Part shown: piece after piece, positions 44,859-54,688 of the stretch
Numbering within the stretch: the stretch's first letter is position 1
Layout: each line of letters starts with the position of its first letter
DNA from: Bacillus fungorum
GTDB lineage: Bacteria > Bacillota > Bacilli > Bacillales > Bacillaceae_G
Assembly (NCBI RefSeq): GCF_002746455.1
Contig: NZ_NWUW01000011.1
Location: forward strand, 62,001-126,000
Reading direction: 5' to 3'
DNA: 64,000 nt
Notes under the pieces: model-generated
The model's input: the letters and a program-made list of their open reading frames with translations, nothing else
Told to the model about the DNA's origin: nothing
The model's database searches: none
Program-made: the position numbers and the translations under genes

Positions 44859-46304
44859 TTACTTATTTGCCTCATGGACTTTCAATTGCTTACCTTTTAT
44901 CGTTGTATTTTTCATGACCTTTAAAACGAGCGGTCCTTTTCCGTTTAATATTTCAACATACGAAACATTATCTTGTATTGTAATAATACCTATATCTTCA
45001 GCGGAAACACCTTGAATTTTAGCAATGGTACCGACGAAATCCACCGCCCTAATTTTCTTTTTCTTCCCGCCATTAAAGTACAGTTTCATAATTCCTTTAT
45101 TTATATCCGCATTTTTATCTTTCTTTATAATTGGTTTAGCGTGTATTTTCTCTTCAAATACAGCTTTCCCTTTCATAACGTCCTCTTTTGAAGGTGCGTG
45201 TGCCTTAGGAATTGCAAAACCAATGTACGCCTCAATCTCTTCTAAAAATCTATTTTCATACGGCGTTATAAATGTAATGGCTTTTCCGCTATTCCCAGCT
45301 CGTCCCGTTCTTCCTGTACGGTGTACATAACTTTCTTTTTCTAATGGAATATCGTAATTAATAACATGTGTAATATTATCAATATCAATCCCTCTCGCAG
45401 CTACATCCGTTGCTACTAAATAACGGAACTTTCCTTTTCTGAAATCATCCATAACTTCAAAACGATCTTCCTGTACCATACCACCGTGTATTTTGTCACA
45501 AGGATAATTAACTCGTTTTAACTGTCTATACACATGGTCTACGTTTTCTTGTGTACGACAAAAAATAATGCAACTGTCTGGATTTTCAATCATGGTTACG
45601 TCTTTAAGGAGTGAAAGCTTCTCTTCTTCCCTTACTTCAAAAAGGGTATGTTCAATTTTATCTGTTGTAATCCCGGCTGCCTTAATTTCAATATGAGTTG
45701 GTGCATTCATATATGTACGTGATAACCTTTCAACATCTTCCGGTAGTGTTGCTGAAAATAGCATTGTCATTCTGTTTGTAGGTAATTCATCGATAATTGC
45801 CTCTACTTGATCGATAAAGCCCATGTTTAACATTTCATCTGCTTCATCAATTACTAAATATTTTAACAGATCTAAAGAAAGGGTCCCTTTTTCAATATGA
45901 TCCAACACACGTCCTGGAGTCCCTACTACAATATGTGTCTTTTGCTTTAACTCTAATTTTTGACGTGCAAATGGAGATTTACCATAAATTGCAGCAGCTT
46001 TAATTCTTTTGAATCGCCCTATATTTGTAATATCTTCTTTTACTTGAACAGCAAGTTCCCTCGTCGGTGTTAAAACTAATGCTTGTGGTTTATTCTCTTC
46101 CCACTCTACCATTTCACAAAGTGGTATACCGAACGAAGCCGTTTTTCCGCTTCCCGTTTGCGACTTTACAACAAGGTCCTTCTTTTGCAATGCAACTGGG
46201 ATAACCTCTCCTTGCACTTCTGTTGGATGCTCATACCCTAAACCAGTAAGTGCTCGTATTATTTCTTTACTTAATGCATAATTACTAAAGCTTTTTTTAC
46301 TCAT
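44859..46304 (-). CDS. dbpA: ATP-dependent RNA helicase DbpA (YxiN)
   Basis: A 481-residue DEAD-box helicase. Motifs Q, I (SQTGSGKT), Ia (PTRELA), II (DEAD), III (SAT) and VI ([10 protein letters not shown]) are intact. A C-terminal DbpA RNA-binding domain (about 405-478, starting [20 protein letters not shown]) targets hairpin 92 of 23S rRNA, so the protein acts in assembly of the 50S subunit. Length matches B. subtilis YxiN (479). GAGG precedes ATG 46304. It is a single gene. Confidence 0.95.
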   Translation of the reverse strand: MSKKSFSNYALSKEIIRALTGLGYEHPTEVQGEVIPVALQKKDLVVKSQTGSGKTASFGIPLCEMVEWEENKPQALVLTPTRELAVQVKEDITNIGRFKRIKAAAIYGKSPFARQKLELKQKTHIVVGTPGRVLDHIEKGTLSLDLLKYLVIDEADEMLNMGFIDQVEAIIDELPTNRMTMLFSATLPEDVERLSRTYMNAPTHIEIKAAGITTDKIEHTLFEVREEEKLSLLKDVTMIENPDSCIIFCRTQENVDHVYRQLKRVNYPCDKIHGGMVQEDRFEVMDDFRKGKFRYLVATDVAARGIDIDNITHVINYDIPLEKESYVHRTGRTGRAGNSGKAITFITPYENRFLEEIEAYIGFAIPKAHAPSKEDVMKGKAVFEEKIHAKPIIKKDKNADINKGIMKLYFNGGKKKKIRAVDFVGTIAKIQGVSAEDIGIITIQDNVSYVEILNGKGPLVLKVMKNTTIKGKQLKVHEANK

Positions 46305-46442
46305 ATGTTAACCTCATTTGATTTTATATTTAACTAATTGTGTTCTTCATGTCTCACTTTAGACTATAGTAAGATACTATATTAATCCACTGTTTTTAAT
46401 TCGTTTCAACTTAAATTTATTTAAGTATAATTTTAAAATAGT

Positions 46443-46475
46443 AAAGGGCAGCCTTAATAATAAGTCTGCCCTATC
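46443..46475 (-). terminator. Terminator of the acyltransferase gene
   Basis: Arms GGGCAG (46446-46451) and CTGCCC (46466-46471) with a T-rich stretch on the minus strand. Confidence 0.7.
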
Positions 46476-46492
46476 TATACCATATTCATTTT

Positions 46493-47524
46493 TTACGGAA
46501 CTAGTTTTTTCACAACTGGTATTCTTTGCAATACTAACGTGATTACCATACTAAAAACAATTGTAATCGTTACATTAATAGGTATTGCCAATATTGCATG
46601 TACACGCTCATTTACTTTAGGGAAAACCATGTACAATGAGTTATTTAATAAGAAGAAGTGAAGAATATAGATTCCAAGGCTTGCTTGATTTATAAAACGT
46701 AATAAGAACGGTAATTCTCGTTCTGAATTTTGGAAAGCATATTTGAAAAATACAAATAATCCAATTGCCATCAGTACAACGCCTGGCGCAAAGTAGCCGT
46801 ACCAAAACTGCTCTAACTGTCCGTTTGCTTTTACTGTATAGTAATAAGTAATAAAGAATGTACTAATAAATCCTACAAATCCTCCAATGTAAGAAATATT
46901 TCTCCATTTTTTTGAAATATCAAAATTAGATAAATAATAACCAAGTAGGAAATACCCTACATAATTCGTAACGTAAAATAATTCAATATTAAAGTTGATA
47001 GGATAATAATATTTCGCTAAATTGACTACAACAGATGCATATAGCCATAAAATTAAAAAGTATTCTATTTCTCTTTTTTTAGCGTTCTTCACAAAGATTT
47101 TCAGTAGAGGTGTAATCAAGTATATCCCTACAATCATGTATAAGAACCACAAATGTCCCCCAATAGTATCCGTTAAAAAGTGCTTGATCCCTTGCTTTAA
47201 AGATGCTGGGAAATATCCTGCATATGCTCCATATGCATAAAATATAGCGCTCCAAGCTACAAAAGGTATAATCACTTTACTTGCGCGCTTCTGTAAAAAT
47301 TCCCCGACTGAAATATCTTTTGTCCCCTTTAACAATAAAGCTCCACTAATCATTACAAAAATCGGAACACTCGCACGTGAAATCGATTCAAATAGATTAC
47401 CAGCCATCCAGCGTGAAACGTTATTTGCATCTAAAACGGAAACATAACCAGCTGCAACGTGAATTGTAACAACTGCGATTGTCGCTAATACTCGCAACCA
47501 GTCCATATACATTAATCGCTTCAT
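46493..47524 (-). CDS. Membrane acyltransferase 3 family protein
   Basis: A 343-residue protein with about ten hydrophobic segments. The family motif MYMDWLRVLATIAVVTIHVAAG at the start contains the conserved Arg and catalytic-site His. RASVPIFVMISGALLL and HLWFLYMIVGIYLITP are further acyltransferase_3 landmarks. Such proteins move acetyl or other acyl groups onto exported glycans, for example O-acetylation of wall polymers. ATG 47524 is preferred because GGGAGAG lies six bases upstream; the longer frame to 47572 has no support. Acceptor is unknown. Confidence 0.85.
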   Translation of the reverse strand: MKRLMYMDWLRVLATIAVVTIHVAAGYVSVLDANNVSRWMAGNLFESISRASVPIFVMISGALLLKGTKDISVGEFLQKRASKVIIPFVAWSAIFYAYGAYAGYFPASLKQGIKHFLTDTIGGHLWFLYMIVGIYLITPLLKIFVKNAKKREIEYFLILWLYASVVVNLAKYYYPINFNIELFYVTNYVGYFLLGYYLSNFDISKKWRNISYIGGFVGFISTFFITYYYTVKANGQLEQFWYGYFAPGVVLMAIGLFVFFKYAFQNSERELPFLLRFINQASLGIYILHFFLLNNSLYMVFPKVNERVHAILAIPINVTITIVFSMVITLVLQRIPVVKKLVP

Positions 47525-47707
47525 TAAAATCTCTCCCAATTTTGTATATTTAATTTTTTCTTTGCCACACATAATTTTATATCAGAAAATTCTTTATTGA
47601 AACATTATTTTGACAACAAAACCTATAATTAACTTAAATAGACTCAATTTTTAAATATAAACATGAAAACCTTTGACTTATGAGTGAAAATAATGTAAAT
47701 TATCCTT

Positions 47708-47750
47708 TGGACGAACATTTTTAAACAAAACGAATAAAACATTCGTATTT
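47708..47750 (+). promoter_or_regulatory. Candidate PurR box pair upstream of guaC
   Basis: A PurBox-like GGACGAACATT (CGAAC ends at 47716) faces a second half ACATTCGTATTT (ATTCG starts at 47741), leaving 24 bases between the CGAAC and TTCG cores. The same 24-base distance is found upstream of purA. A nested repeat ACGAAT/ATTCGT also lies here. PurR control would link GMP reductase to purine status. Confidence 0.45.
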
Positions 47751-47764
47751 TAGGGGTGTAAATG

Positions 47765-48748
47765 ATGGAAAACGTATTTGACTATGAAGACATTCAATTA
47801 ATTCCTGCAAAATGCATTGTAAATAGCCGCTCTGAATGTGATACAACTGTCACTTTAGGAAAACATAAATTTAAATTACCTGTCGTACCTGCAAACATGC
47901 AAACGATTATTGATGAAAGAATTGCAACTTATTTAGCTGAAAACAATTACTTCTATATCATGCATCGTTTCCAACCAGAGAAACGAATCTCATTCATTAG
48001 AGATATGCAATCACGTGGATTAATCGCTTCTATTAGCGTTGGTGTAAAAGAGGACGAGTATGAGTTCATACAACAATTAGCTGCTGAGCAACTTACACCT
48101 GAATACATCACGATTGATATCGCGCACGGACATTCTAATGCTGTGATCAACATGATTCAACATATTAAAAAGCATTTACCAGAAAGCTTCGTTATCGCTG
48201 GAAACGTTGGAACTCCAGAAGCGGTAAGAGAATTAGAAAACGCTGGTGCTGACGCAACAAAAGTTGGTATTGGACCTGGTAAAGTTTGTATTACTAAAAT
48301 TAAAACAGGCTTTGGAACTGGCGGTTGGCAACTAGCTGCACTTCGCTGGTGTGCAAAAGCTGCAAGTAAGCCAATTATCGCTGACGGTGGTATTCGTACA
48401 CACGGCGACGTAGCTAAATCTATTCGATTTGGGGCGACTATGGTTATGATCGGTTCTCTATTCGCTGGTCATGAAGAGTCTCCAGGGGAAACAATCGAAA
48501 AAGACGGCAAACTTTATAAAGAGTACTTCGGTTCTGCTTCTGAATTCCAAAAAGGCGAGAAGAAAAACGTTGAAGGTAAGAAAATGTTCGTTGAGCATAA
48601 AGGTTCTTTAGAAGACACTTTAATCGAAATGGAACAAGATCTTCAATCTTCTATCTCTTACGCTGGTGGAACAAAATTAGACTCAATTCGTACTGTAGAT
48701 TATGTAGTCGTGAAAAACTCTATTTTCAACGGTGATAAAGTATATTAA
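47765..48748 (+). CDS. guaC: GMP reductase
   Basis: A 327-residue IMPDH/GMPR-family barrel enzyme that converts GMP to IMP and ammonia with NADPH. The catalytic Cys175 is in [20 protein letters not shown], and [19 protein letters not shown] is the phosphate-binding loop. No CBS domains are present, as expected for GMPR rather than IMPDH. Two adjacent ATGs exist; I chose the second (47765), which has an eight-base spacing from AGGGG and gives the usual length. PurR-like boxes lie upstream and a terminator follows. Confidence 0.94.
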   Translation: MENVFDYEDIQLIPAKCIVNSRSECDTTVTLGKHKFKLPVVPANMQTIIDERIATYLAENNYFYIMHRFQPEKRISFIRDMQSRGLIASISVGVKEDEYEFIQQLAAEQLTPEYITIDIAHGHSNAVINMIQHIKKHLPESFVIAGNVGTPEAVRELENAGADATKVGIGPGKVCITKIKTGFGTGGWQLAALRWCAKAASKPIIADGGIRTHGDVAKSIRFGATMVMIGSLFAGHEESPGETIEKDGKLYKEYFGSASEFQKGEKKNVEGKKMFVEHKGSLEDTLIEMEQDLQSSISYAGGTKLDSIRTVDYVVVKNSIFNGDKVY

Positions 48749-48764
48749 TTTTTAAATTTAACTC

Positions 48765-48800
48765 GAAGGACAAGTATTTTTATGCTTGTCCTTCTTTTTA
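48765..48800 (+). terminator. Terminator of guaC
   Basis: Arms AAGGACAAG (48766-48774) and CTTGTCCTT (48785-48793) followed by a T run. Confidence 0.9.
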
Positions 48801-48884
48801 TGTATGAAAATGTTAAATATTTTAATTTAACTGAATTTTCTAGTATCATGTTTTTATATACTTATAATAAGGGGGATATAATAA

Positions 48885-50702
48885 ATGAAAGATGTAATTG
48901 AGAAACGCCATATTCGCGCAGAAGTTCCTACTGAACTAACATGGGACCTCTCTGATTTATACGAATCTGATAAAGAGTGGGAAACTGCATTACGTGTATT
49001 AACAGATGATATAAAAAAACTTGATGCGTTTAAAGGACAATTACATACTAGCCCTACTACCTTATTACATTGCCTACTTTTAGAAGAAGAGCTTTTAATG
49101 AAGTTAACAAAACTATACTCCTATGCAAATTTAAAAGAATCTACTGATCGTACAAATCCAGTTATTCAAGCGAACTCTTCCAAAATTGCTGCTTTATGGA
49201 CGAAAGTACATACGGCACTATCCTTTATTCATAATGAAATCCTCTCATTCGATGAAGGTACAATTGAAAAATATTTAACTGAAGAAACACAGCTTGAACC
49301 TTTCCGTAAATCATTACTAGACATACTACAAAAAAGGTCGCACACGCTCTCTCCTGAAACAGAAGAAGCTCTTGCTGCGCTTGGCGAAGTACATAGTTCT
49401 CCATACAAAATTTACGGTATGACTAAATTAGCCGATATGGATTTTACCTCCATACAGGACGAACAAGGAAACGAACTCCCTGTCTCATTTGCATTATTTG
49501 AGAGCAAATATGAGTTTTCTCCAAGCGTAGACATACGTAGAAAAGCATACTCATCATTTGTTTCCACCTTGAAACGATATAAAAATACAGTGGCAACAAC
49601 ATATGCTACTGAAGTAAAAAAACAAGTAACACTTTCTCGTTTACGCAAGTTTGAATCTGTTACGCATATGCTTTTAGAACCACAAAAAGTCCCACTTGAA
49701 ATGTATAACAATCAACTTGATATTATTTATAACGAATTAGCGCCTCATATGCGCCGTTTTGCAGATTTAAAAAAGAAAGTATTAGGAATCGATCAAATGC
49801 TGTTTTGCGACTTACATGCACCTTTAGATCCCGAATTTAATCCAACGATTACTTACGAAGAAGCCGGAAAACTCATTCAAGACTCTTTACAAGTACTCGG
49901 GGATGAATATAGTTCCATTATCGAAAAAGGATTCAAAGAAAGATGGGTCGATCTTGCAGATAACGTTGGCAAATCAACTGGAGCATTTTGTTCAAGCCCC
50001 TATGGTTCTCATCCATACATTTTAATTACATGGCAAAATACGATGCGTGGATGCTTTACATTAGCCCATGAATTTGGGCATGCTGGTCATTTTTATTTAG
50101 CAAATAAAAACCAGCGTATTATGAATGTACGTCCATCTATGTACTTTGTTGAAGCACCATCTACAATGAACGAATTACTATTAGCCCAGCATTTATTAGC
50201 GACTACTGATGATAAGAGAATGCGCAGATGGGTGATTCTACAACTACTTGGAACATATTACCACAACTTCGTTACTCATCTACTTGAGGGTGAATATCAA
50301 AGAAGAGTATATGCCCTAGCAGAAGAAGGAGAAGCACTTACAGCTACAACTTTAACTGAAATAAAAACAAATGTACTTTCTACATTCTGGGGAGATTCCG
50401 TAGAAATTGACGAAGGCGCTGGCTTAACCTGGATGCGTCAACCTCATTATTATATGGGCTTATATTCTTACACCTATTCCGCAGGCCTCACTGCATCTAC
50501 TGCGGTAGCCCACATGATTAAAGAGGAAGGACAACCTGCCGTTGATCGCTGGTTAGATGTACTTCGCGCTGGTGGTACGATGAAACCACTTGAATTAATG
50601 AAACACGCCGGAGTAGATATGTCCAAACCAGATGCAATCCGTAAAGCTGTTTCTTACGTCGGTGCCTTAATTGATGAATTAGAGCGCTCTTATCAAGAAT
50701 AA
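48885..50702 (+). CDS. pepF: Oligoendopeptidase F, M3 family
   Basis: A 605-residue zinc metallopeptidase with the thimet-type active site H395-E-F-G-H399 (LAHEFGHAGHFY) and a second zinc ligand in the downstream Glu-rich helix (FVEAPSTMNELLL). It cleaves short peptides (about 7-17 residues) in the cytoplasm. The long N-terminal helical lid (1-200) is typical of PepF. GGGGG lies before the ATG. It is a single gene and ends at a terminator shared with the radical SAM gene. Confidence 0.93.
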   Translation: MKDVIEKRHIRAEVPTELTWDLSDLYESDKEWETALRVLTDDIKKLDAFKGQLHTSPTTLLHCLLLEEELLMKLTKLYSYANLKESTDRTNPVIQANSSKIAALWTKVHTALSFIHNEILSFDEGTIEKYLTEETQLEPFRKSLLDILQKRSHTLSPETEEALAALGEVHSSPYKIYGMTKLADMDFTSIQDEQGNELPVSFALFESKYEFSPSVDIRRKAYSSFVSTLKRYKNTVATTYATEVKKQVTLSRLRKFESVTHMLLEPQKVPLEMYNNQLDIIYNELAPHMRRFADLKKKVLGIDQMLFCDLHAPLDPEFNPTITYEEAGKLIQDSLQVLGDEYSSIIEKGFKERWVDLADNVGKSTGAFCSSPYGSHPYILITWQNTMRGCFTLAHEFGHAGHFYLANKNQRIMNVRPSMYFVEAPSTMNELLLAQHLLATTDDKRMRRWVILQLLGTYYHNFVTHLLEGEYQRRVYALAEEGEALTATTLTEIKTNVLSTFWGDSVEIDEGAGLTWMRQPHYYMGLYSYTYSAGLTASTAVAHMIKEEGQPAVDRWLDVLRAGGTMKPLELMKHAGVDMSKPDAIRKAVSYVGALIDELERSYQE

Positions 50703-50735
50703 AAAATAAGCCCTCGCTTTATGAGGGCTTATTTC
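50703..50735. terminator. Bidirectional terminator between pepF and the radical SAM gene
   Basis: Arms AAATAAGCCCTC and GAGGGCTTATTT around a short loop. Confidence 0.9.
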
Positions 50736-50739
50736 ATAT

Positions 50740-51618
50740 TTACTTTCCAAATCTTTTACGGTATCCACATTTCCTGCATAGCTCTTCGACTGCAACTCTT
50801 TTCGAAAACCCATCGACAATGTTTGTTGCTCTTTCACCTTCTATAATGTTAGAAAATGAATCATTATTAATATTCCCAAGGTTAATAATTCCCTCACCAT
50901 CTAAACAGCAAGGTATAACCGTTCCATTCGCTAAAATTCCAGCTTGATTTCGAAGACCGTGACAGAATCCTCTTCCATCATCCTCTTCTTCATGTAATGC
51001 TGGCCACTGGAATTCATAGTCTTGATTAATAAAGACACGTTCCGCAATTTTTATACCTTTTCCTGGTGTAAGCTTCTCTTCAATTTGATAAGATAAATCA
51101 AACTCATTTTCAATAATGGATAATAATTCTCTATTTTTCTGGATTTCAGCATTTGTTTTATTATCCTGCGTTAAATTCCATAACCTTAGTGAAACAATTA
51201 AATCCGATTGACTTGTCGCTTCTCTAATGAAGGAAAGTATACTTCTTACATAGCCCTCTTTATCTTGCGAACCTGGGTGTCCATCAAAACTATGCAGTGA
51301 AAAATTCATTTGTCTTAGAGCGGGCTTATTTAACAGTCTATGCCTTCTCTTATTAATTAACGTTCCGTTCGTTGTAATATTAACTTTAAAACCTTTTTCA
51401 TGGCTTAAATCTAACAGTTGATCTATTTTCGGATGAAGCAACGGCTCACCCTTCACGTGCAAATAAATGTAGTCTGTGTGAGGTTTAATTTGGTCTAATC
51501 TTTTAGCAAAATCCTCCACAGAAATGAATTGCTTCTGCCTTTCCGTCGGCGGACAAAAGCTGCACGCAAGATTACATACGCTCGTAATCTCCAAGTAAAA
51601 CTTCTTAAACTTCTTCAC
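50740..51618 (-). CDS. Radical SAM / SPASM-like domain protein, function unknown
   Basis: A 292-residue protein. The radical SAM cluster motif CxxxCxxC is C15, C19 and C22 (TSVCNLACSFC), followed by LHVKGEPLLHP and the SAM-binding region NITTNGTLI. A short C-terminal SPASM-like set C219, C237, C238, C281 and C284 would hold a second cluster. It starts at GTG 51618 with GAGGAG spaced well upstream. A 28-codon reading frame lies about 100 bases upstream on the same strand. SPASM enzymes often modify peptides, but many act on other substrates, so no reaction is assigned. It is not an obvious match to the B. subtilis epimerase YydG. Confidence 0.85.
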   Translation of the reverse strand: MKKFKKFYLEITSVCNLACSFCPPTERQKQFISVEDFAKRLDQIKPHTDYIYLHVKGEPLLHPKIDQLLDLSHEKGFKVNITTNGTLINKRRHRLLNKPALRQMNFSLHSFDGHPGSQDKEGYVRSILSFIREATSQSDLIVSLRLWNLTQDNKTNAEIQKNRELLSIIENEFDLSYQIEEKLTPGKGIKIAERVFINQDYEFQWPALHEEEDDGRGFCHGLRNQAGILANGTVIPCCLDGEGIINLGNINNDSFSNIIEGERATNIVDGFSKRVAVEELCRKCGYRKRFGK

Positions 51619-51719
51619 CTTTAACTCCTCACTTCTATGACTACTTATACTTTTTTCCTCTTCATATTACATCACACTTTTTTAGAAATAGAAACATACT
51701 TATTTTAGGAAATAAGCGT

Positions 51720-51806
51720 TTACTGCATAAAATACTTCTTCAATCTTTGTAGTTCATCCACTAAAAAATTTTCTATATGTAAACTTAGTAGTTGTTTTGG
51801 CTTCAT
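51720..51806 (-). CDS. Candidate small peptide gene upstream of the radical SAM gene
   Basis: A 28-residue frame from ATG 51806 begins MKPKQLLSLHIENFLVDE and ends YFMQ. It has a good Shine-Dalgarno, AGGAGA, six bases upstream. The peptide is basic and amphipathic, lacks Cys and has few Gly residues. It lies 30 bases after the rlmH terminator and 100 bases before the radical SAM start. A well-placed ribosome site favours a real gene; its shortness and the nearby terminator argue caution. Confidence 0.4.
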   Translation of the reverse strand: MKPKQLLSLHIENFLVDELQRLKKYFMQ

Positions 51807-51834
51807 ACAGTTCTCCTATTACATATGATGAAAT

Positions 51835-51864
51835 ATAGAAAACGGCCACATCTGTAGCCGTTTG
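51835..51864 (-). terminator. Terminator of rlmH
   Basis: Arms AAACGGC and GCCGTTT around a ten-base loop, followed on the minus strand by a T-rich stretch. Confidence 0.75.
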
Positions 51865-51876
51865 AATGTACTATTA

Positions 51877-52356
51877 CTATTTATGATACGGTTCACCACG
51901 ATTAATACGAAATGCTCTATACACTTGCTCAAGCAATACTAATCGCATTAATTGATGTGGTAATGTCATCTTCGAAAAAGAAAGCGATTCGTTTGAACGC
52001 TTCATTACTTCTGAACTTAGTCCAAGTGATCCACCAATTACAAAGGCAACTTTACTCTTTCCATATGTAGCAAGACGATCTAGACTTACTGCAAATTCTT
52101 CTGATGATTTTTGCTTACCTTCTATTGCTAATGCAATCACGTGCGTATCATCAGAAATTTTATCTAGTATACGTATACCTTCTTTTTCTTTTACAATTAA
52201 CATTTCTGCTTCACTTAAATTTTCTGGTGCTTTTTCATCTGGCAATTCAATTACTTCTACTTTTGCGTATGCAGATAATCGTTTTAAGTATTCTGCTATA
52301 CCTTGTTTTAAATATTTTTCTTTTAATTTCCCAATTGAAATAATCGAGATATTCAC
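51877..52356 (-). CDS. rlmH: 23S rRNA pseudouridine-1915 N3-methyltransferase
   Basis: A 159-residue SPOUT (alpha/beta knot) methyltransferase. The SAM-binding knot is in [13 protein letters not shown] and [20 protein letters not shown] near the C-terminus, and GEPYHK is the highly conserved end. It methylates pseudouridine 1915 in helix 69 of 23S rRNA on the assembled 70S ribosome. The start is GTG 52356 behind GGTGGGG; the longer frame to 52425 would run through the DnaA-box cluster and adds residues not in the family. In B. subtilis the gene is yydA. Confidence 0.95.
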   Translation of the reverse strand: MNISIISIGKLKEKYLKQGIAEYLKRLSAYAKVEVIELPDEKAPENLSEAEMLIVKEKEGIRILDKISDDTHVIALAIEGKQKSSEEFAVSLDRLATYGKSKVAFVIGGSLGLSSEVMKRSNESLSFSKMTLPHQLMRLVLLEQVYRAFRINRGEPYHK

Positions 52357-52381
52357 ACGTATTCCCCACCTTACAAACATG

Positions 52382-52515
52382 TTATCCACATAACTTATCC
52401 ACATATCCACAAATGTTACCCACATATTGTGTGAGAATCTGTGTTCGATACAACATATGTCGCCTTATTTTGACAAAATTCACATGTTTTTTTATCTTTT
52501 TCTGAGTTATCCACA
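52382..52515. promoter_or_regulatory. DnaA-box cluster upstream of rlmH
   Basis: Three perfect TTATCCACA boxes lie at 52382-52390, 52395-52403 and 52507-52515. Two one-mismatch boxes lie at 52403-52411 and 52416-52424. All point the same way. B. subtilis has known DnaA-binding clusters outside oriC, one at yydA (the rlmH homologue), that titrate DnaA and restrain initiation. The same location here suggests a conserved element. Confidence 0.8.
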
Positions 52516-52601
52516 TTGTTGATAACCGGCGCAACTTCACACTCATCCACAATAATATCTAAAGCTAATTCAACATGTTCTAAACAACAAGGTAAATTCA
52601 T
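52416..52601 (-). CDS. CxxH/CxxC protein, BA_5709 family
   Basis: A 61-residue protein with an N-terminal CCLEHVE segment (CxxH) and a later [12 protein letters not shown] segment (CxxC), the pattern that names the family; the four residues look like a metal site, probably zinc. ATG 52601 is preferred because GAGG is eight bases upstream; GTG 52610 would be the longer choice. It lies between htrC and rlmH, the usual place in the group. Two of the DnaA boxes fall inside or at the end of the gene. Function is unknown. Confidence 0.85.
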   Translation of the reverse strand: MNLPCCLEHVELALDIIVDECEVAPVINNVDNSEKDKKTCEFCQNKATYVVSNTDSHTICG

Positions 52602-52626
52602 ATTCTTCACCTCACTTTTCTACAAT

Positions 52627-52657
52627 AGAAAACAGGAGGTAGGCCCTCCTGTTTTTA
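52627..52657 (-). terminator. Terminator of the wal-htrC operon
   Basis: Arms AAAACAGGAGG and CCTCCTGTTTT around a five-base loop directly follow the htrC stop. Confidence 0.9.
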
Positions 52658-53830
52658 ATACTTTTGAATGCCTAGTTTAACCGTTGTTGTTGCTCTTTTT
52701 GTACCACGATAAAACGTAAGAGTCATTTTATCATTAATTTTTTTATCATATAAGGCCGTACGGAATCCGATAATATCGCGAACCGGTTTTCCGTCTACTG
52801 CTACAATCACATCGTGTTCTCGTAAATCAGCATCTGCACCTGGCGAAGGACTTTTCACATCTAAAATGCAAACTCCCTCTGTTACATTGCCCGGTAAATG
52901 CAATGTTTTTGACCAATAATAATTTGGAATCTCATTTAACGATCTAAGTTCAATTCCAATATAAGGTCTTCTTACTTTTCCGTATTTCTCTAATTCATTC
53001 ATAATTGGAACAGCTCTAGTAACTGGAATAGCTAGTCCAATTCCTTCTACTTCTTTTGCAGCAATTTTCATTGAGTTAATACCAATTAATTGACCTGCTG
53101 CATTTACAAGCGCACCACCACTATTACCTGGATTAATTGCTGCGTCTGTTTGCAATACTTCTACTTGCCAATCATAATGTCCATCTTGATCTAAATCTAC
53201 AGGGACAATACGTTCATTAGCCGAGATAATACCTTGTGTGACAGTTCCAGAGAATTGCAGCCCGAGTGGGTTGCCAATCGCAATAACTGGTTCTCCTCTA
53301 CGAACTGTATTAGAATCGCCAATTTCAATTATTTTTTTCACATGCTTGGCGTCTATTTCTAGTACCGCCAAATCTGTGACTACATCGGTTCCTAATACTT
53401 TTCCTGGAACCTTCTTACCATCACTTAAACTTACTTCAGTGCGATTTGCTCCAGCAACAACATGATTATTCGTTACAATATAAGCTTGGCCATCTGTCTT
53501 CTTATAAATTACACCTGATCCTGTACCAGCTTCTGAATCTGCCTCTGAAAAATTATCTCGTTGAATATTAATAACGCCAACAACAGCTTCAGACGCACGA
53601 TCAACAGCATCCACAAAGCTAATCTGTTTAATTCCTTGAGCTTCGGCCACATTACTTCCACTTGCTTCAGCTTGCGGAAGCGCGCGCCCATCATTTGAAA
53701 ATAAAGGAGCTCCAAATGCAAATAACGAAGCTCCTACAATTGTTCCTGCTATACTAGAAATAACAATACCTTTATGCTTCTTTTTCCTTGCACGTTTCAT
53801 ACGATAACTTTCTTCATCAATAAAGGACAT
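52655..53830 (-). CDS. htrC: Membrane-anchored serine protease HtrC (DegP family)
   Basis: A 391-residue S1C protease. A single membrane segment (about residues 20-42) anchors it with the protease outside. The catalytic triad is His123 (TNNHVVAGA), Asp153 (TDLAVLEID) and Ser237 (NPGNSGGAL). One PDZ domain follows (about 290-385, HDVIVAVDGKPV). It handles misfolded or excess exported proteins. It is the last gene of the wal operon, as in B. subtilis (YycK/HtrC), 60 bases after walJ. Confidence 0.95.
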   Translation of the reverse strand: MSFIDEESYRMKRARKKKHKGIVISSIAGTIVGASLFAFGAPLFSNDGRALPQAEASGSNVAEAQGIKQISFVDAVDRASEAVVGVINIQRDNFSEADSEAGTGSGVIYKKTDGQAYIVTNNHVVAGANRTEVSLSDGKKVPGKVLGTDVVTDLAVLEIDAKHVKKIIEIGDSNTVRRGEPVIAIGNPLGLQFSGTVTQGIISANERIVPVDLDQDGHYDWQVEVLQTDAAINPGNSGGALVNAAGQLIGINSMKIAAKEVEGIGLAIPVTRAVPIMNELEKYGKVRRPYIGIELRSLNEIPNYYWSKTLHLPGNVTEGVCILDVKSPSPGADADLREHDVIVAVDGKPVRDIIGFRTALYDKKINDKMTLTFYRGTKRATTTVKLGIQKY

Positions 53831-53893
53831 ATTTGTTCACCCATCTTCCTGAAAACAACTATATTCACCTTTATTGTTTACTAAAATGAAGAA

Positions 53894-54688
53894 TTATACG
53901 TATTGAATTTTTGTAGGCATTTTTGGATCTGTATCGTGAATTTCAAAGGCTTCTCCCACTCCAAATCCTTTTTCCTCTAATACTTGTGATACTGACATAC
54001 GAGCTAGTTCTTTCATGTTATTATCTAAACTTAAATGGGCTAAATAAATATGTTTAGTCTCATCTGTAATTACATCTGCCATTGCTAATGCAGCGTCTTC
54101 ATTACAAACGTGTCCCACATCACTTAAAATACGTCGCTTAATACTCCATGGATAACGTCCCATACGAAGCATCTCCACGTCATGATTACTTTCAAACACG
54201 AAAGCATTAGCCCCCTTAATAACACCTTTCATACGGTCACTTACGTATCCCGTATCTGTAATAAGGGCTAACTTTCTATTATTGTTATGAAAAGCATAGA
54301 ACATCGGCTCTGCCGCATCATGAGAAACTCCAAATGACTCGACCTCAATATCACCAAATGTTTTCACATCCCCAACTGAAAAAATGAACTTTTGCTCAGT
54401 TGGGATATTTCCTATTAAGTGTTCCATTGCATTCCATGTTTTCTCATTTGCATAAACAGGTAAATCATATTTACGTGCCAATACACCTAATCCTTTAATA
54501 TGGTCACTATGTTCATGTGTGACAAGAATACCTGACACATCATTTATATTTAGTTCTGCCTGTTTAAATAAAGCCTCTGTTGCTTTACCACTTAAACCCG
54601 CATCGACGAGTAATTTTTTTTCATTTGTTCCTACATATAGCATATTCCCTGTACTTCCACTTGCAAGTACGCTAAAATGCAAACCCAT
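53894..54688 (-). CDS. walJ: Metallo-beta-lactamase fold hydrolase WalJ (YycJ)
   Basis: A 264-residue MBL-fold protein. The metal-binding motif is HEHSDH in [12 protein letters not shown] (around residue 57), with further ligands in SHDAAEP and ITDTGYVSD. It is a 5'-3' DNA exonuclease type in the family, linked to DNA repair and to coordination of cell division with wall synthesis. GGAGTGAG precedes the ATG, and its start overlaps walI by 17 bases. It forms part of the walRKHIJ-htrC operon. Confidence 0.93.
   Translation of the reverse strand: MGLHFSVLASGSTGNMLYVGTNEKKLLVDAGLSGKATEALFKQAELNINDVSGILVTHEHSDHIKGLGVLARKYDLPVYANEKTWNAMEHLIGNIPTEQKFIFSVGDVKTFGDIEVESFGVSHDAAEPMFYAFHNNNRKLALITDTGYVSDRMKGVIKGANAFVFESNHDVEMLRMGRYPWSIKRRILSDVGHVCNEDAALAMADVITDETKHIYLAHLSLDNNMKELARMSVSQVLEEKGFGVGEAFEIHDTDPKMPTKIQYV

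Noticed and set aside
50740-51618. Radical SAM gene as a YydG-type peptide epimerase
   Set aside because: Position near rlmH is similar to B. subtilis yydG, but the N-terminal motif context and SPASM pattern differ and no yydF, yydH, yydI or yydJ homologue is present.
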